Positions 24,691-34,040 of a DNA stretch of 64,000 nucleotides are shown piece by piece. Made by a program: the position numbers and the translations under genes. Under the pieces are notes generated by a model that saw only the letters and a program-made list of their open reading frames with translations, had not been told where the DNA came from and did not search any database. Each line of letters starts with the position of its first letter. Within the stretch, counting starts at the first letter, position 1. Source of the DNA: Mediterraneibacter massiliensis (GTDB lineage Bacteria; Bacillota; Clostridia; Lachnospirales; Lachnospiraceae); the NCBI RefSeq assembly GCF_001487105.1, contig NZ_LN913001.1, positions 1,381,902 to 1,445,901 on the forward strand, in the 5' to 3' direction.

Positions 24691-26681
24691 GTATAGCATT
24701 TTATTTTAAGCTTGCATTTACAAATTTAAAGAAAAATCATAAGACCTATATTCCATATCTTTTGACATGCATCATCACGATCATGATGTTTTATTGTCTG
24801 AGTGCTGTGGCCAGAAACTCCGGGCTGGATCAGATGAATGGAAGTGAAAGCCTCAAGGTGATCTTAAAATACGCGGTTTGGGTAACCGGGATTTTTGCCG
24901 CTGTTTTTCTGTTTTATACGAATAGTTTCCTCATTAAACAAAGGAAAAAGGAATTTGGCGTATATCAGGTACTGGGGATGGACAAACGAAATCTGATAAA
25001 GATGGAGGTCTGCGAGACGCTGATCACGATAGTTGTGAGTTTGACAGCGGGGCTTTCGATGGGGATGCTGTTTGGCAGACTGATGTTTTTGCTTCTTTTA
25101 AAGATGGTACAATTTCCGGTACCGCTGCGCTATTCGGTTGAACCCGCAGCACTTTTGCAGGGAGCGCTTCTGTTCTTAGGGATTTTCGCGGCAACGCTTC
25201 TTACGAATCTATTTCAGGTAGGCCGCGTAAAGCCGGTCGATTTACTCAAAGGCGAAAATACGGGAGAGAAGGAACCAAAAACAAAGTGGTTGTTCGTGCT
25301 CATTGGAATTATGACTCTGGCGGGTGGATACTATATTGCTCTTGCGACAGAAGACCCACTGGTGGCTATTTTCCAGTTTTTTATAGCGGTCATATTAGTC
25401 ATCATAGGGACATACTGTTTGTTTATGACAGGGAGTATCGCTCTTTTAAAAATATTAAAAAAGAAGAAAAAATATTATTATAAGACACGGCATTTTATCT
25501 CTGTTTCCGGTATGATCTACCGTATGAAGCAAAATGCCGTGGGACTTGCAAATATCTGTATCATGAGTACGATCGTACTGGTTCTGATCTCTATGACAGT
25601 ATCGCTGTATGTAGGAATAGACGATATTGTGTCTACACGGTATCCGACCGATTTTAAAACAGAGCTCTATATGCCGGAAGAAGGGATGAAGGAGAAGGCG
25701 GATCAGATTGTAAAAGAAGAAGCAGAGTCGGAAAATGTTAAGATAAAAAATCTGGCAGAATATACGTCGGGAAGTCTTGCATGCATGTTTGACGGCAAGG
25801 ATACGATAGAAGTAGATATGACAAAAGTGGAAGGGGAGATTTCTAATGTGGCAGAAGATTACTATTGCTTGCTGATGCTTACAGTCGCCGATTATAACGC
25901 CCTGCAAGGCAAGAACGAAAAACTTTCAAAGGAGCAGGCGCTTGTTTTCGTATCGGGTCCTAAGGCATATACAGCAGATACGCTTAAACTGGACGGCAAA
26001 ACATATGAAGTCAAAGCAAAAAATACAAAAACCGCAGTGAAAAACAGCACATTGTCTTCGGTGATCAAAACCATTTATGTGGTCATGTCGGATGAAGCAC
26101 AAATAGAAAATCTGGTGCGAACCTATGGATTGGAAGGGGCAAATGGTTTAAGCTATACGATCGAATTTGATCTGATCGGGGAAAAAGAGGCGATGCGCAA
26201 TGCAATGAAAAATATGGAAGATAGGCTTTCAGAAGAAATCGGGGAAAGTGCAGCTGCGGAGATACGGCAGGAGCATAAAGAAGATTTTCTTCAGATCGAC
26301 GGAGGTTTTTTGTTTTTGGGCATCTTTGTAGGAGCGCTGTTTTTGATGGCAACGGTACTGATCATCTATTATAAACAAATATCAGAGGGGTACAGTGACC
26401 GGGAACGATATCAGATCATGCAGAAAGTCGGCATGGATAAGCGGGAAGTCGTGCGCTCTATAAAAAGCCAGGTCATGACCGTATTCTTTCTGCCTTTAGC
26501 AGGCGCAGTACTGCATCTGGCCGTTGCGTTTAAACTTATGGCTAAACTTCTGGAAATCATGTATCTTACCAACGTGCCGCTGTTTGCCGCGTGTACAGGT
26601 GTGACAATATTGGTGTTTGTCGTGTTCTACGCAATCGTATTTGCAGTGACATCCAGAGAGTATTATAAAATTGTAAGATAG
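24687..26681 (+). CDS. BceB-type ABC transporter permease
   Basis: A 664-aa FtsX-like permease with the ten-helix BceB layout: four helices at the N-terminus, two more before the large loop, a roughly 200-residue extracellular domain (about 315-535) and further helices to the end. The large loop is thought to bind the peptide and pass the signal to the kinase. The GTG start is preceded by GGGGGTGAG. No detectable relation of the loop to a specific antibiotic can be made by eye. Confidence 0.92.
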   Translation: MSIAFYFKLAFTNLKKNHKTYIPYLLTCIITIMMFYCLSAVARNSGLDQMNGSESLKVILKYAVWVTGIFAAVFLFYTNSFLIKQRKKEFGVYQVLGMDKRNLIKMEVCETLITIVVSLTAGLSMGMLFGRLMFLLLLKMVQFPVPLRYSVEPAALLQGALLFLGIFAATLLTNLFQVGRVKPVDLLKGENTGEKEPKTKWLFVLIGIMTLAGGYYIALATEDPLVAIFQFFIAVILVIIGTYCLFMTGSIALLKILKKKKKYYYKTRHFISVSGMIYRMKQNAVGLANICIMSTIVLVLISMTVSLYVGIDDIVSTRYPTDFKTELYMPEEGMKEKADQIVKEEAESENVKIKNLAEYTSGSLACMFDGKDTIEVDMTKVEGEISNVAEDYYCLLMLTVADYNALQGKNEKLSKEQALVFVSGPKAYTADTLKLDGKTYEVKAKNTKTAVKNSTLSSVIKTIYVVMSDEAQIENLVRTYGLEGANGLSYTIEFDLIGEKEAMRNAMKNMEDRLSEEIGESAAAEIRQEHKEDFLQIDGGFLFLGIFVGALFLMATVLIIYYKQISEGYSDRERYQIMQKVGMDKREVVRSIKSQVMTVFFLPLAGAVLHLAVAFKLMAKLLEIMYLTNVPLFAACTGVTILVFVVFYAIVFAVTSREYYKIVR

Positions 26682-26699
26682 GAAAAAGCATGGTATAAT
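26671..26699 (+). promoter_or_regulatory. Promoter of the CcdA-TlpA gene
   Basis: TTGTAA (26671-26676, in the last codons of the permease gene), 17-bp spacer, TATAAT (26694-26699). Confidence 0.6.
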
Positions 26700-26758
26700 A
26701 GGGACACTCTAAGCCGGTAAAGTAACAGGCATGAAAATAGAAGATGAGGAGGTAAAAA

Positions 26759-28012
26759 ATGGGATTTGAATTAGAGGCAAGTGTTCCTGCAATTACCGTG
26801 TTTTTACAGGGACTTTTGAGTTTTTTCTCTCCCTGCGTGCTTCCGCTGGTCCCTTTATATCTGGGGTATCTTTCCGGAGGGATCCAGGGGGAAAGTGATT
26901 TTTCGAAACACAGAGGAAAATTATTGCTCAACACGGTCTGCTTTGTCCTGGGGATCAGCGCGGCATTCTTTCTGATGGGAGCCGGCGTTTCGGCGGCGGG
27001 CAGCTTTCTTCATAAATACCAGATGGTGTTTGCAAAAGCAGGAGGAATCTTGATCGTCTTGTTTGGTTTCTATCAACTCGGTGTTTTCGGAAAATCGAAA
27101 GTATTGGGAAATGAACATCGTCTTCCGATCCATCTAGAAAAGTTGACCATGTCTCCGTTTACGGCGCTTTTATTTGGCTTCACTTTCAGTTTTGCGTGGA
27201 CCCCCTGCGTAGGCCCGGCTCTGGCAAGTGTTCTTGTGATGGCGGGAAGCGCACAGACACAGGCAGCAGGCTTTCTTTTGATCGGTGTATATACGGCTGG
27301 TTTTGTACTGCCGTTTCTTGCTGTCGGATTGTTTACGGCAAAAGTGCTGGCCTTTTTCAAAAAACATGGAAATGTGGTGCGCTATACGGTGAAGGCCGGA
27401 GGTGTCTTGATGATCTTGATGGGACTGATGATGTTCACCGGGAAAATGAATGCGGTGACGGGATATCTTTCCGGGGCAAAAACACCGCAGGCGGTCTCTG
27501 AAAAGGAGGAAGAAACTGCAGAGAAAGAAGACAGACAGGCGGAACAGAAAGCAGATGGGCAGGAGAAAAAAGCGGAGCATGATTTTACATTGAAAGATCA
27601 GTATGGGGAAGAGCATACGCTTTCAGACTATAAAGGAAAAGTTGTATTTTTGAATTTCTGGGCGACCTGGTGTCCGCCCTGCAGAGCAGAAATGCCGGAT
27701 ATTCAAAAACTGTATGAGGAATATACAGGGGAAGATGAGGAAGTAGTGATCCTTGGAATCGCGGCACCGGAATATGGAAATGAGACGGATGAAGCAGGGA
27801 TCATACAGTTTATGAAAGAGAATGGATATACGTATCCGGTAGTGATGGATGTAGATGGCGGAGTCTTTTCGCGTTATGGCATTACGGCGTATCCGACGAC
27901 CTTTATGATAGATAAAAAAGGAGAAATTTTCGGCTATGCGCAGGGGCAACTTTCAGAAGATGTGATGAGGAGCATCATACAGCAGACGCTGGAAGGGAAA
28001 AAAGACGAGTAG
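26759..28012 (+). CDS. CcdA-type thiol transporter fused to a TlpA-like thioredoxin
   Basis: A 417-aa fusion. The first 230 residues are a six-helix CcdA/DsbD-gamma module with the two redox cysteines in SPCVLPLVPLYLGY and WTPCVGPAL. A Glu/Lys-rich linker follows (about 240-275), then a TlpA/ResA-like domain with catalytic WATWCPPC (about residues 299-306) and the cis-Pro in AYPTTF. It should carry electrons from cytoplasmic thioredoxin to extracellular thiols within a single polypeptide. GAGGAGG precedes the ATG. No cytochrome or sulfoxide-reductase partner gene is nearby, so its target is unknown. Confidence 0.9.
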   Translation: MGFELEASVPAITVFLQGLLSFFSPCVLPLVPLYLGYLSGGIQGESDFSKHRGKLLLNTVCFVLGISAAFFLMGAGVSAAGSFLHKYQMVFAKAGGILIVLFGFYQLGVFGKSKVLGNEHRLPIHLEKLTMSPFTALLFGFTFSFAWTPCVGPALASVLVMAGSAQTQAAGFLLIGVYTAGFVLPFLAVGLFTAKVLAFFKKHGNVVRYTVKAGGVLMILMGLMMFTGKMNAVTGYLSGAKTPQAVSEKEEETAEKEDRQAEQKADGQEKKAEHDFTLKDQYGEEHTLSDYKGKVVFLNFWATWCPPCRAEMPDIQKLYEEYTGEDEEVVILGIAAPEYGNETDEAGIIQFMKENGYTYPVVMDVDGGVFSRYGITAYPTTFMIDKKGEIFGYAQGQLSEDVMRSIIQQTLEGKKDE

Positions 28013-28104
28013 AAAGAAAAAGGCAGTTTCTTTCTATAAGCGCTGTATGTATGAGGTACTGCCCTATGTACAGAAGATCAAGGATAGTGTAAGGAGGAGG
28101 ACAG

Positions 28105-28449
28105 ATGACGAAGGCAGGAGAGAGAAAAATCGAGACAGTGGAACGGGTAAATGGAGGAGCTGGATTTATCATGAAAGAAGCCCTGCTGGATATGGGGCAG
28201 CTGGGAAAACATTGTAAAATGTTTTCCCGGATAACCGTAAAACCTGGATGTGAACTAGGACATCATGAACACTATGAGGAGACGGAAACTTACTATATCC
28301 TTTCAGGTACAGGAATGTACGAGGATGACGGAAAAGCATATAAAGCGGAACCGGGGGACGTCTTTTTCTGTGAGAGTGGACATGGGCACGGAATAAAAAA
28401 TGACGGGAGAGAAGATCTTAACTTTATTGCAATGATATTGAGGGCGTAA
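28105..28449 (+). CDS. Cupin-domain protein
   Basis: A 114-aa single-domain cupin. Motif 1 is GCELGHHEHYEETETYYILSGTG, with three His and a Glu as metal ligands, and motif 2 is PGDVFFCESGHGHGIKN. Metal-binding residues are intact. Substrate is unknown; many such proteins bind or isomerise small sugars or acids. AAGGAGG precedes the ATG. It may be cotranscribed with the CcdA-TlpA gene or have its own start in the 92-bp gap. Confidence 0.88.
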   Translation: MTKAGERKIETVERVNGGAGFIMKEALLDMGQLGKHCKMFSRITVKPGCELGHHEHYEETETYYILSGTGMYEDDGKAYKAEPGDVFFCESGHGHGIKNDGREDLNFIAMILRA

Positions 28450-28490
28450 TACATGTATACAATCCGAAAAGAAAATCTTCTATTCTAGCA

Positions 28491-28556
28491 TTGCAAGATA
28501 TACTATAATAATGCTATAATTTACTGTAGTATGTCAGCGTCAGTGTTCTGACGCTG
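28491..28556 (+). promoter_or_regulatory. Promoter and leader hairpin of the DUF5717 operon
   Basis: TTGCAA (28491-28496), 18-bp spacer, TATAAT (28515-28520). Directly downstream CAGCGTCAG-TGTT-CTGACGCTG (28535-28556) is a perfect 9-bp stem with no T run, so an operator or 5'-leader structure rather than a terminator. Confidence 0.55.
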
Positions 28557-28594
28557 TGCCATGTCAATAGAAGAAATATGAGTAGGTGACTGAC

Positions 28595-31500
28595 TTGAAG
28601 AATAAAATCAAACGATTTGCAAAGGGAGATTTTCATATTCCACAGCCGGAGATCATATTTCCGGAGACACGTATTATCATGCGCGTCGGGGAAGGGGAAG
28701 AATATAGAGGAAGCTTTTCCTTACAAAATGAAGGAGAAGGAACGATCAGAGGGCTTGTATATCCCTCTTCTTTTCGTGTACACTGTGACGAGCAGGGTTT
28801 TGACGGGAATCCAGTAAATATCTATTATACATATGACGGGACAGGTCTGGTACCAGGACATGTTGAGCACGGGAAATTTACGATCGTCTGCAATGGTGGG
28901 GAATTTGATATTGCGTTTACTGCGATCATTGAAAAACCTTTTGTTATGACGCGTTACGGTAAAGTACAGAGTCTGGAAGACTTTAAAAAGTTAGCTTTTA
29001 GGGATCCGGCAGAGGCAGAAAAATTGTTCCGCTCCAGAGATTTTTATGAGATATTGAAGTATGAGGACAAGCGGATACAGGCATTGTATGACAATATGCG
29101 CAAATGGGAATTGAATCAGCATGCGCTGGAGGAATTTCTCGTCGGGTGTAAACAAAAAGAGAAAATCTTCTTGACTTTAGAGGAAGAAAGCCGTGCGTTT
29201 ATTTCCCTGGAGGAAGCAAGAAAAGAGACCTTTACGATCAAGAAGAATACGTGGGGGTACCAGGAAATCGATGTCAAGACAGAAGGGGACTTTCTTTCTG
29301 TAGAACATACACGCATTACGACAGAAGAATTTATTGGAAATTCTTATCGTTTGGAGTATTTTATCACACTGGAAAATCTGCATGACGGAAGTAATTTTGG
29401 ACAGATCGTGCTGGAAACTGCGTACGAGACGCTCTGCTATGAGATCGTGGTAGAAAAAAATGTTAAGCGGGATGAAGAACACAGAGCAGCAGACCAGGAA
29501 TTTGCCGGGATCGTGAAAAGTTATCTAAGTTATGAAGCTGGGAAAATGGATATAAATACCTGGACAAAAGAAGCGCTGAAGCGGATCGAACATCTGCGTG
29601 ATGTAGACAGTAAAAAAGAGGTATATCTGCTGGTACATGCACATATCTGTCTTCTTGGCGGGATGCCGGAGGAAGCAAAGTGGCTCTTGGAGTCTTATAA
29701 TTATAATCGTTTTGCCATTGGCAAAGATGCGGAGATGAGCTCCTATTATCTGTATCTGACAACTCTTTTGAGTAATGACAGCATCGGGCAGAGAAGGGTA
29801 GCGGAAGAATTATCTAAATCATTTATGAAGCATCCAGAGAGTTGGAAGATTTTATGTATGCTTGTAAATGTAGATTCGGAGTACAAGATCTACAGTGAGA
29901 GACTGCGGGCGTTGGAAAAGCAGTTCTACGAAGAAAAGTCACACAGTATCTGGTTTTATATGGAAGCGTTCAAATGCTTTAGGGATAAGAGCACCTCTCT
30001 GAAAAAGCTGGGAATGTTTGAAGTGCGGGTATTGCTCTTTGCGGCTAAGCATAAGCTGATGACAAAAGAGTTGGCGCTTTATACCGCAAACCTTGCTAGT
30101 CAGCTGAAAACTTTTGACAGACATCTGTATGACACGTTGGTCTTGTCTTATGAAATGTATGAAGAATCTATGATATTGACTGCGATCTGTACACTGCTGA
30201 TCAAAGGGAGCCGCATGGAGAGCATGTATTTTAAATGGTATGAAAAGGCAGTAGAGGCAGAATTAAAGATCGCGCAGCTCTATGAATATTATATGGCGGC
30301 AGTTGATCCGCAATATTTCAATAAACCCCTTCCAAGGTCTGTGTATCTATATTTTATGCATGGGAATAACTTGGATTATCATAAATGTTCCTTTTTGTAC
30401 GCGAATCTGATCACGTATGAGGATGAAGGAAGTGAGATTTATGCGCATTACAGGGATGAAATGGAAGCTTTTGCATGGAATCAGTTAGACCGTCGGCATG
30501 TTGATGAACTGCTCAGAGTTATTTATAAACGTTTTATCGTGGAACGTTCTATGAATCCGGAACGTGTAAAAGCGTTGTATGATATTTGCCATGCGTATGA
30601 GATCACGACAAAAGTACCGAATATGAAATTTATCCATGTGATAGCGGAGGATGGGACGGTTACGCAGAAAGTTCCATATACAGATCATGGCACGCAAGTA
30701 TTCTTGTATGCCAAGACAGATAGGCTTGTCTGGGAAGGCAAGGATGGAAGACATTATACAGACTCTATACCTTATGACAGCAAACGTCTGTTCTATGAAC
30801 TTAGATATATGGACATGTGCAGGAAATTCATCAACGGATTGAGAAGAAGCAAGGAGGAGGAAGAAGAGGAGGAACTGACTCTTGAAGCAGTGCGAATACA
30901 TGGCATGGAAAGTTATACAGAGGAAGAAGTTTTCAGCCTGTGCAGCAAGACGATCCGGGAGAGCAACTATGAATCGGATGATTTCCTGACGTATATTTGT
31001 TTTGAATTATTTAAAAAAGGGCAGTATGATAAAGTGATACTGACCTATCTTGCCAATTATTACTGCGGGGCTACTCCAGATATGAAGTGGCTTTGGAGAG
31101 AGGCCAGAGAATATGAGGTACATACGCATAAGCTGGCTGAACGGATCTTAACGCAGATGTTATTTTCCGAGGAAGTATTCCAAGAAGTAGCTGTTTTTGA
31201 GGAGTACTATGCGGAAGGGGCATATTTCAGGCTGCAGCAGGCATATCTTGCCTATGTATCCAGAGAATATGTTGTGGAAGAACGTAAGATAGGGAAAAGT
31301 GTCATTGACATTATATGCCGGGAATATGAAAAAGGCGAAGATACCATTGACATATGTAAGATTGCAGTGCTGAAGTATTATGCCCAGAAGGAATATAGTT
31401 CGCAGACACGTAAAACATTGAAAAAATTTTTACAGGAGTTGTGCGGAAAACAAATATATTTTCCGTTTTTCCTTACATACGAGAAGGACTGGCTCATCGA

Positions 31501-31888
31501 GCTGCAGTTATGGGATAAGACATTGATAGAATACAAGGGGCAGAAAGGAAGCAGGGTCATGCTGTATTATCAGCTTCAAAAAGGAGGAAGTGAACCTGCC
31601 GATTACTCTACAGAGGTGCTTACGCCTATGTATGAAAATCTGTATGTCAAAAAGTTTGTACTGTTCGCTCATGAAAAATTAAAATATTATTTTAAAGAAA
31701 CTATAGATGGGAATTCTTACCGCAGCAATAAAGCAAGCTGTGGGCGAAGGATAGAAAAGGGCGAGAGCGGGCGATATGGAAAGCTCAATGATATCTTGCT
31801 GGAGGAAGACAAAGAAAAAAAACAAAAGATGATGCGTGCATATGCGGTGGAAAGCGCGATCGCGGCGCACATGTTTGTACAGTATTAA
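28595..31888 (+). CDS. DUF5717-family large helical-repeat protein
   Basis: About 1097 aa, cytoplasmic (no signal or membrane helix). The first 115 residues look like a beta-sandwich (FPETRIIMRVGEGEEYRG, then FSLQNEGEGTIRGLVYPSS), a second such domain spans about 205-310, and from about 320 to the end it is almost all helix in TPR/HEAT-like hairpins. I recall DUF5717 as a Lachnospiraceae family of unknown function. The TTG at 28595 follows AGGTGA at 5 bases; a GTG at 28586 is the alternative. It is first in a three-gene operon with an Hsp70-fold protein and a TPR protein; a scaffold or co-chaperone role is inference. Confidence 0.78.
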   Translation: MKNKIKRFAKGDFHIPQPEIIFPETRIIMRVGEGEEYRGSFSLQNEGEGTIRGLVYPSSFRVHCDEQGFDGNPVNIYYTYDGTGLVPGHVEHGKFTIVCNGGEFDIAFTAIIEKPFVMTRYGKVQSLEDFKKLAFRDPAEAEKLFRSRDFYEILKYEDKRIQALYDNMRKWELNQHALEEFLVGCKQKEKIFLTLEEESRAFISLEEARKETFTIKKNTWGYQEIDVKTEGDFLSVEHTRITTEEFIGNSYRLEYFITLENLHDGSNFGQIVLETAYETLCYEIVVEKNVKRDEEHRAADQEFAGIVKSYLSYEAGKMDINTWTKEALKRIEHLRDVDSKKEVYLLVHAHICLLGGMPEEAKWLLESYNYNRFAIGKDAEMSSYYLYLTTLLSNDSIGQRRVAEELSKSFMKHPESWKILCMLVNVDSEYKIYSERLRALEKQFYEEKSHSIWFYMEAFKCFRDKSTSLKKLGMFEVRVLLFAAKHKLMTKELALYTANLASQLKTFDRHLYDTLVLSYEMYEESMILTAICTLLIKGSRMESMYFKWYEKAVEAELKIAQLYEYYMAAVDPQYFNKPLPRSVYLYFMHGNNLDYHKCSFLYANLITYEDEGSEIYAHYRDEMEAFAWNQLDRRHVDELLRVIYKRFIVERSMNPERVKALYDICHAYEITTKVPNMKFIHVIAEDGTVTQKVPYTDHGTQVFLYAKTDRLVWEGKDGRHYTDSIPYDSKRLFYELRYMDMCRKFINGLRRSKEEEEEEELTLEAVRIHGMESYTEEEVFSLCSKTIRESNYESDDFLTYICFELFKKGQYDKVILTYLANYYCGATPDMKWLWREAREYEVHTHKLAERILTQMLFSEEVFQEVAVFEEYYAEGAYFRLQQAYLAYVSREYVVEERKIGKSVIDIICREYEKGEDTIDICKIAVLKYYAQKEYSSQTRKTLKKFLQELCGKQIYFPFFLTYEKDWLIELQLWDKTLIEYKGQKGSRVMLYYQLQKGGSEPADYSTEVLTPMYENLYVKKFVLFAHEKLKYYFKETIDGNSYRSNKASCGRRIEKGESGRYGKLNDILLEEDKEKKQKMMRAYAVESAIAAHMFVQY

Positions 31889-31903
31889 GGAGGCAGTTTG
31901 CCT

Positions 31904-33187
31904 ATGGGACAGGGCAGTATTATCGGGTATGAGATTAACGAAAAGACATGCCAGATCAGTTTCTATAATGAAGAAGAACTAGAACCGGATACATTGGAAG
32001 TAGACACGGACAACTATCAGATTCCCTTAATCATTGGAAAATTGAGAGATACGTGGGCATATGGAAAAGAAGCTAAAAGGCTGGTTACTATTAAGGAAGG
32101 ATTTACAGTGACCCGCTTGTTGGATAAAAGTCTTGCCGGAGACAAGATTGAATTTGGTGAAGAGTCCTATGATGCCGTGTGGCTCTTATCTCAATTTATC
32201 CAGATGTCTTTAAAAGAGTTTCCACAGATCGACGGGATCGTATTCAGTGTTCCGGTGCTGACAGAAGAACTGGCACAGATGCTCCGGGGCATTGCGGTGC
32301 GTATGAATATAGACAAACGGCATATTTTTATCCAGGATTACAAAGAAAGTTTTTGCAATTATCTGTTCTACCAGCCTAAAGAGTTGTGGCAGTATGATGC
32401 CGCGCTGTTTTGCTGCGACCGGAATGAGATCAAGGCATATATGCTCAGGCGTCTGAAACCGGGATTAGGCGGCGGAAAGACGACTTTTGTGACAGTAGAC
32501 GAGGTGGCAAGTGCGCATATGAAAGAGCTGGCGGCTGTATATCCGGTGCTCAATGAAGACAAGGCAAAGGAAGCAGATCTGATGTTCTGTCGTTTTATAG
32601 AAAGCGTATTTGACAAGCGTATCGTATCTTCTGTCTTTTTGACCGGTGAAGGTTTTGAAAACAACTGGTATCCAAAGGCTCTGCGGGTCTTGTGCAATGG
32701 CAGGCGCGCGTTTATAGGAAATAATCTTTACAGCAAAGGGGCGTGCTATACCGCCTATAGAAAATTATTTATGCATATAGAGAATCCCGTTTATTTGTCA
32801 GAGGATAAACTGACAGATCAGATAACGGTAAATATGAGAGTAGACGGCCAGGAAATGTGGTATCCGATTGTTTCCTGGGGGGCGCATTGGTACGAGTCTA
32901 ATAATCAATGGGAAGTGCTTTTGGAAGATGTGGAAGATATTGAGTTTCATATAGATTCTCTGATCCAAGGAAGTTTAAAGACAGAGAAGATTTCATTGAA
33001 AAGCTTCCCAAAACGAGCGGAATATTCTATGCGTCTGCAGATCGAGACATTGTTTCTGGACGAGAAAACCTGCAAGATCACGGTGCGGGATGCCGGTTTT
33101 GGAGAATTTTTCCCGCCGACAGATTTCCAGGAAGAAAAAATCATACATTTAGGAGGAAATGATGGGAAGTTTAATTCTTTGTCATGA
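31904..33187 (+). CDS. DUF5716-family Hsp70/actin-fold protein
   Basis: A 427-aa protein whose layout follows the Hsp70/actin ATPase fold: a phosphate-1-like strand-turn-strand at the N-terminus (SIIGYEINEKTCQISF), a phosphate-2-like position (DAALFCCDRNEIKAYML, about 164) and an adenosine-like motif near 248 (VFLTGEGFENNW) followed by GACYTAY. The normal Asp-Gly-Thr and Gly-Gly-Gly-Thr residues are replaced, so ATP hydrolysis is doubtful. A beta-rich C-terminal region (about 300-427) may be a substrate-binding-like domain. The ATG at 31904 follows AAGGAGG by 10 bases. It overlaps the TPR gene. Confidence 0.75.
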   Translation: MGQGSIIGYEINEKTCQISFYNEEELEPDTLEVDTDNYQIPLIIGKLRDTWAYGKEAKRLVTIKEGFTVTRLLDKSLAGDKIEFGEESYDAVWLLSQFIQMSLKEFPQIDGIVFSVPVLTEELAQMLRGIAVRMNIDKRHIFIQDYKESFCNYLFYQPKELWQYDAALFCCDRNEIKAYMLRRLKPGLGGGKTTFVTVDEVASAHMKELAAVYPVLNEDKAKEADLMFCRFIESVFDKRIVSSVFLTGEGFENNWYPKALRVLCNGRRAFIGNNLYSKGACYTAYRKLFMHIENPVYLSEDKLTDQITVNMRVDGQEMWYPIVSWGAHWYESNNQWEVLLEDVEDIEFHIDSLIQGSLKTEKISLKSFPKRAEYSMRLQIETLFLDEKTCKITVRDAGFGEFFPPTDFQEEKIIHLGGNDGKFNSLS

Positions 33188-33929
33188 TAAACATGCGACT
33201 CACCCATATGAAATCACGCGGATCCACTGTAAGATTTTTACACTGGAAGAATTGTGCTATTATCTGTGCAATAATCTATACTTGATCGATTATACGATCA
33301 TGAACATGCAGCTCTTGAGGTGGCTGGAAGAAGAACTGGAAATGCAGGAGCTGGCTGAACAGCTTAAAGATGTGATCCGTCTGAAAGGCTCAGTGGAAAA
33401 GTTTGTCCTTACTATCCTGAAAGCTTCAAAGATTTACCGTGAACCGGAGATGATCCGGATCCAGAATGTTTTGGAACATTTGAAAAATCAAAAGGATATT
33501 GAGCGGCAGAAATATAAAGGGGACAACCTGTTAGAAAGTGGAGAGATAGAGGAGGCCATCCTTGTTTATCAGGCTATTTTAAATGCCGAGAAAGACGAGA
33601 CGGTAGATACAAAATTTTATGGAAAGATTTATGCGTGTCTGGGCGCGGCTTACGGGCGCCTGTTTTTATATCAGGAGTCTGCGAAGATGTATGACAGAGC
33701 CTATCAGATATGCGCAGATCAGGCGCTGTTAAAGCCGTATCTCTATGCTTCTTATAAATATATGTCTTTGGAGGAGTATCACATTTTGTTGACGAAACAT
33801 GAAGAATATGTGGAAGTCAATGCGCAGATGCGCAGAGAAATGGAAGAGATCATGCAGAAAGTGCCAAAGGAGCCGGGGAGTGAATGGATCGAGAAATGGA
33901 AGCGTCGGCATAGAAGAAGTCATACATGA
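33162..33929 (+). CDS. TPR-repeat protein of the DUF5717/DUF5716 operon
   Basis: A 255-aa helical protein. The N-terminus (MGSLILCHDKHATHPYEI ... YTLEELCYYL-type) is distinctive; from about residue 115 it shows TPR-like pairs (LLESGEIEEAILVYQAIL, YACLGAAYGRLFLYQESAKMYDRAYQI). It begins inside the last 26 bases of the Hsp70-fold gene with AGGAGG five bases before the ATG, so translation is coupled. TPR proteins often bind chaperones, which would fit the preceding gene, but this is inference. Confidence 0.78.
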   Translation: MGSLILCHDKHATHPYEITRIHCKIFTLEELCYYLCNNLYLIDYTIMNMQLLRWLEEELEMQELAEQLKDVIRLKGSVEKFVLTILKASKIYREPEMIRIQNVLEHLKNQKDIERQKYKGDNLLESGEIEEAILVYQAILNAEKDETVDTKFYGKIYACLGAAYGRLFLYQESAKMYDRAYQICADQALLKPYLYASYKYMSLEEYHILLTKHEEYVEVNAQMRREMEEIMQKVPKEPGSEWIEKWKRRHRRSHT

Positions 33930-34040
33930 TAAAGCGTTTGACAGAAAGGCAGAAATATGATATTATATCCATGTATTTTAGCGTGGTAAAGTAATCAATT
34001 ACTAATATGATAAAGTGCCACGGCAAGGAGGAGATGTAGG

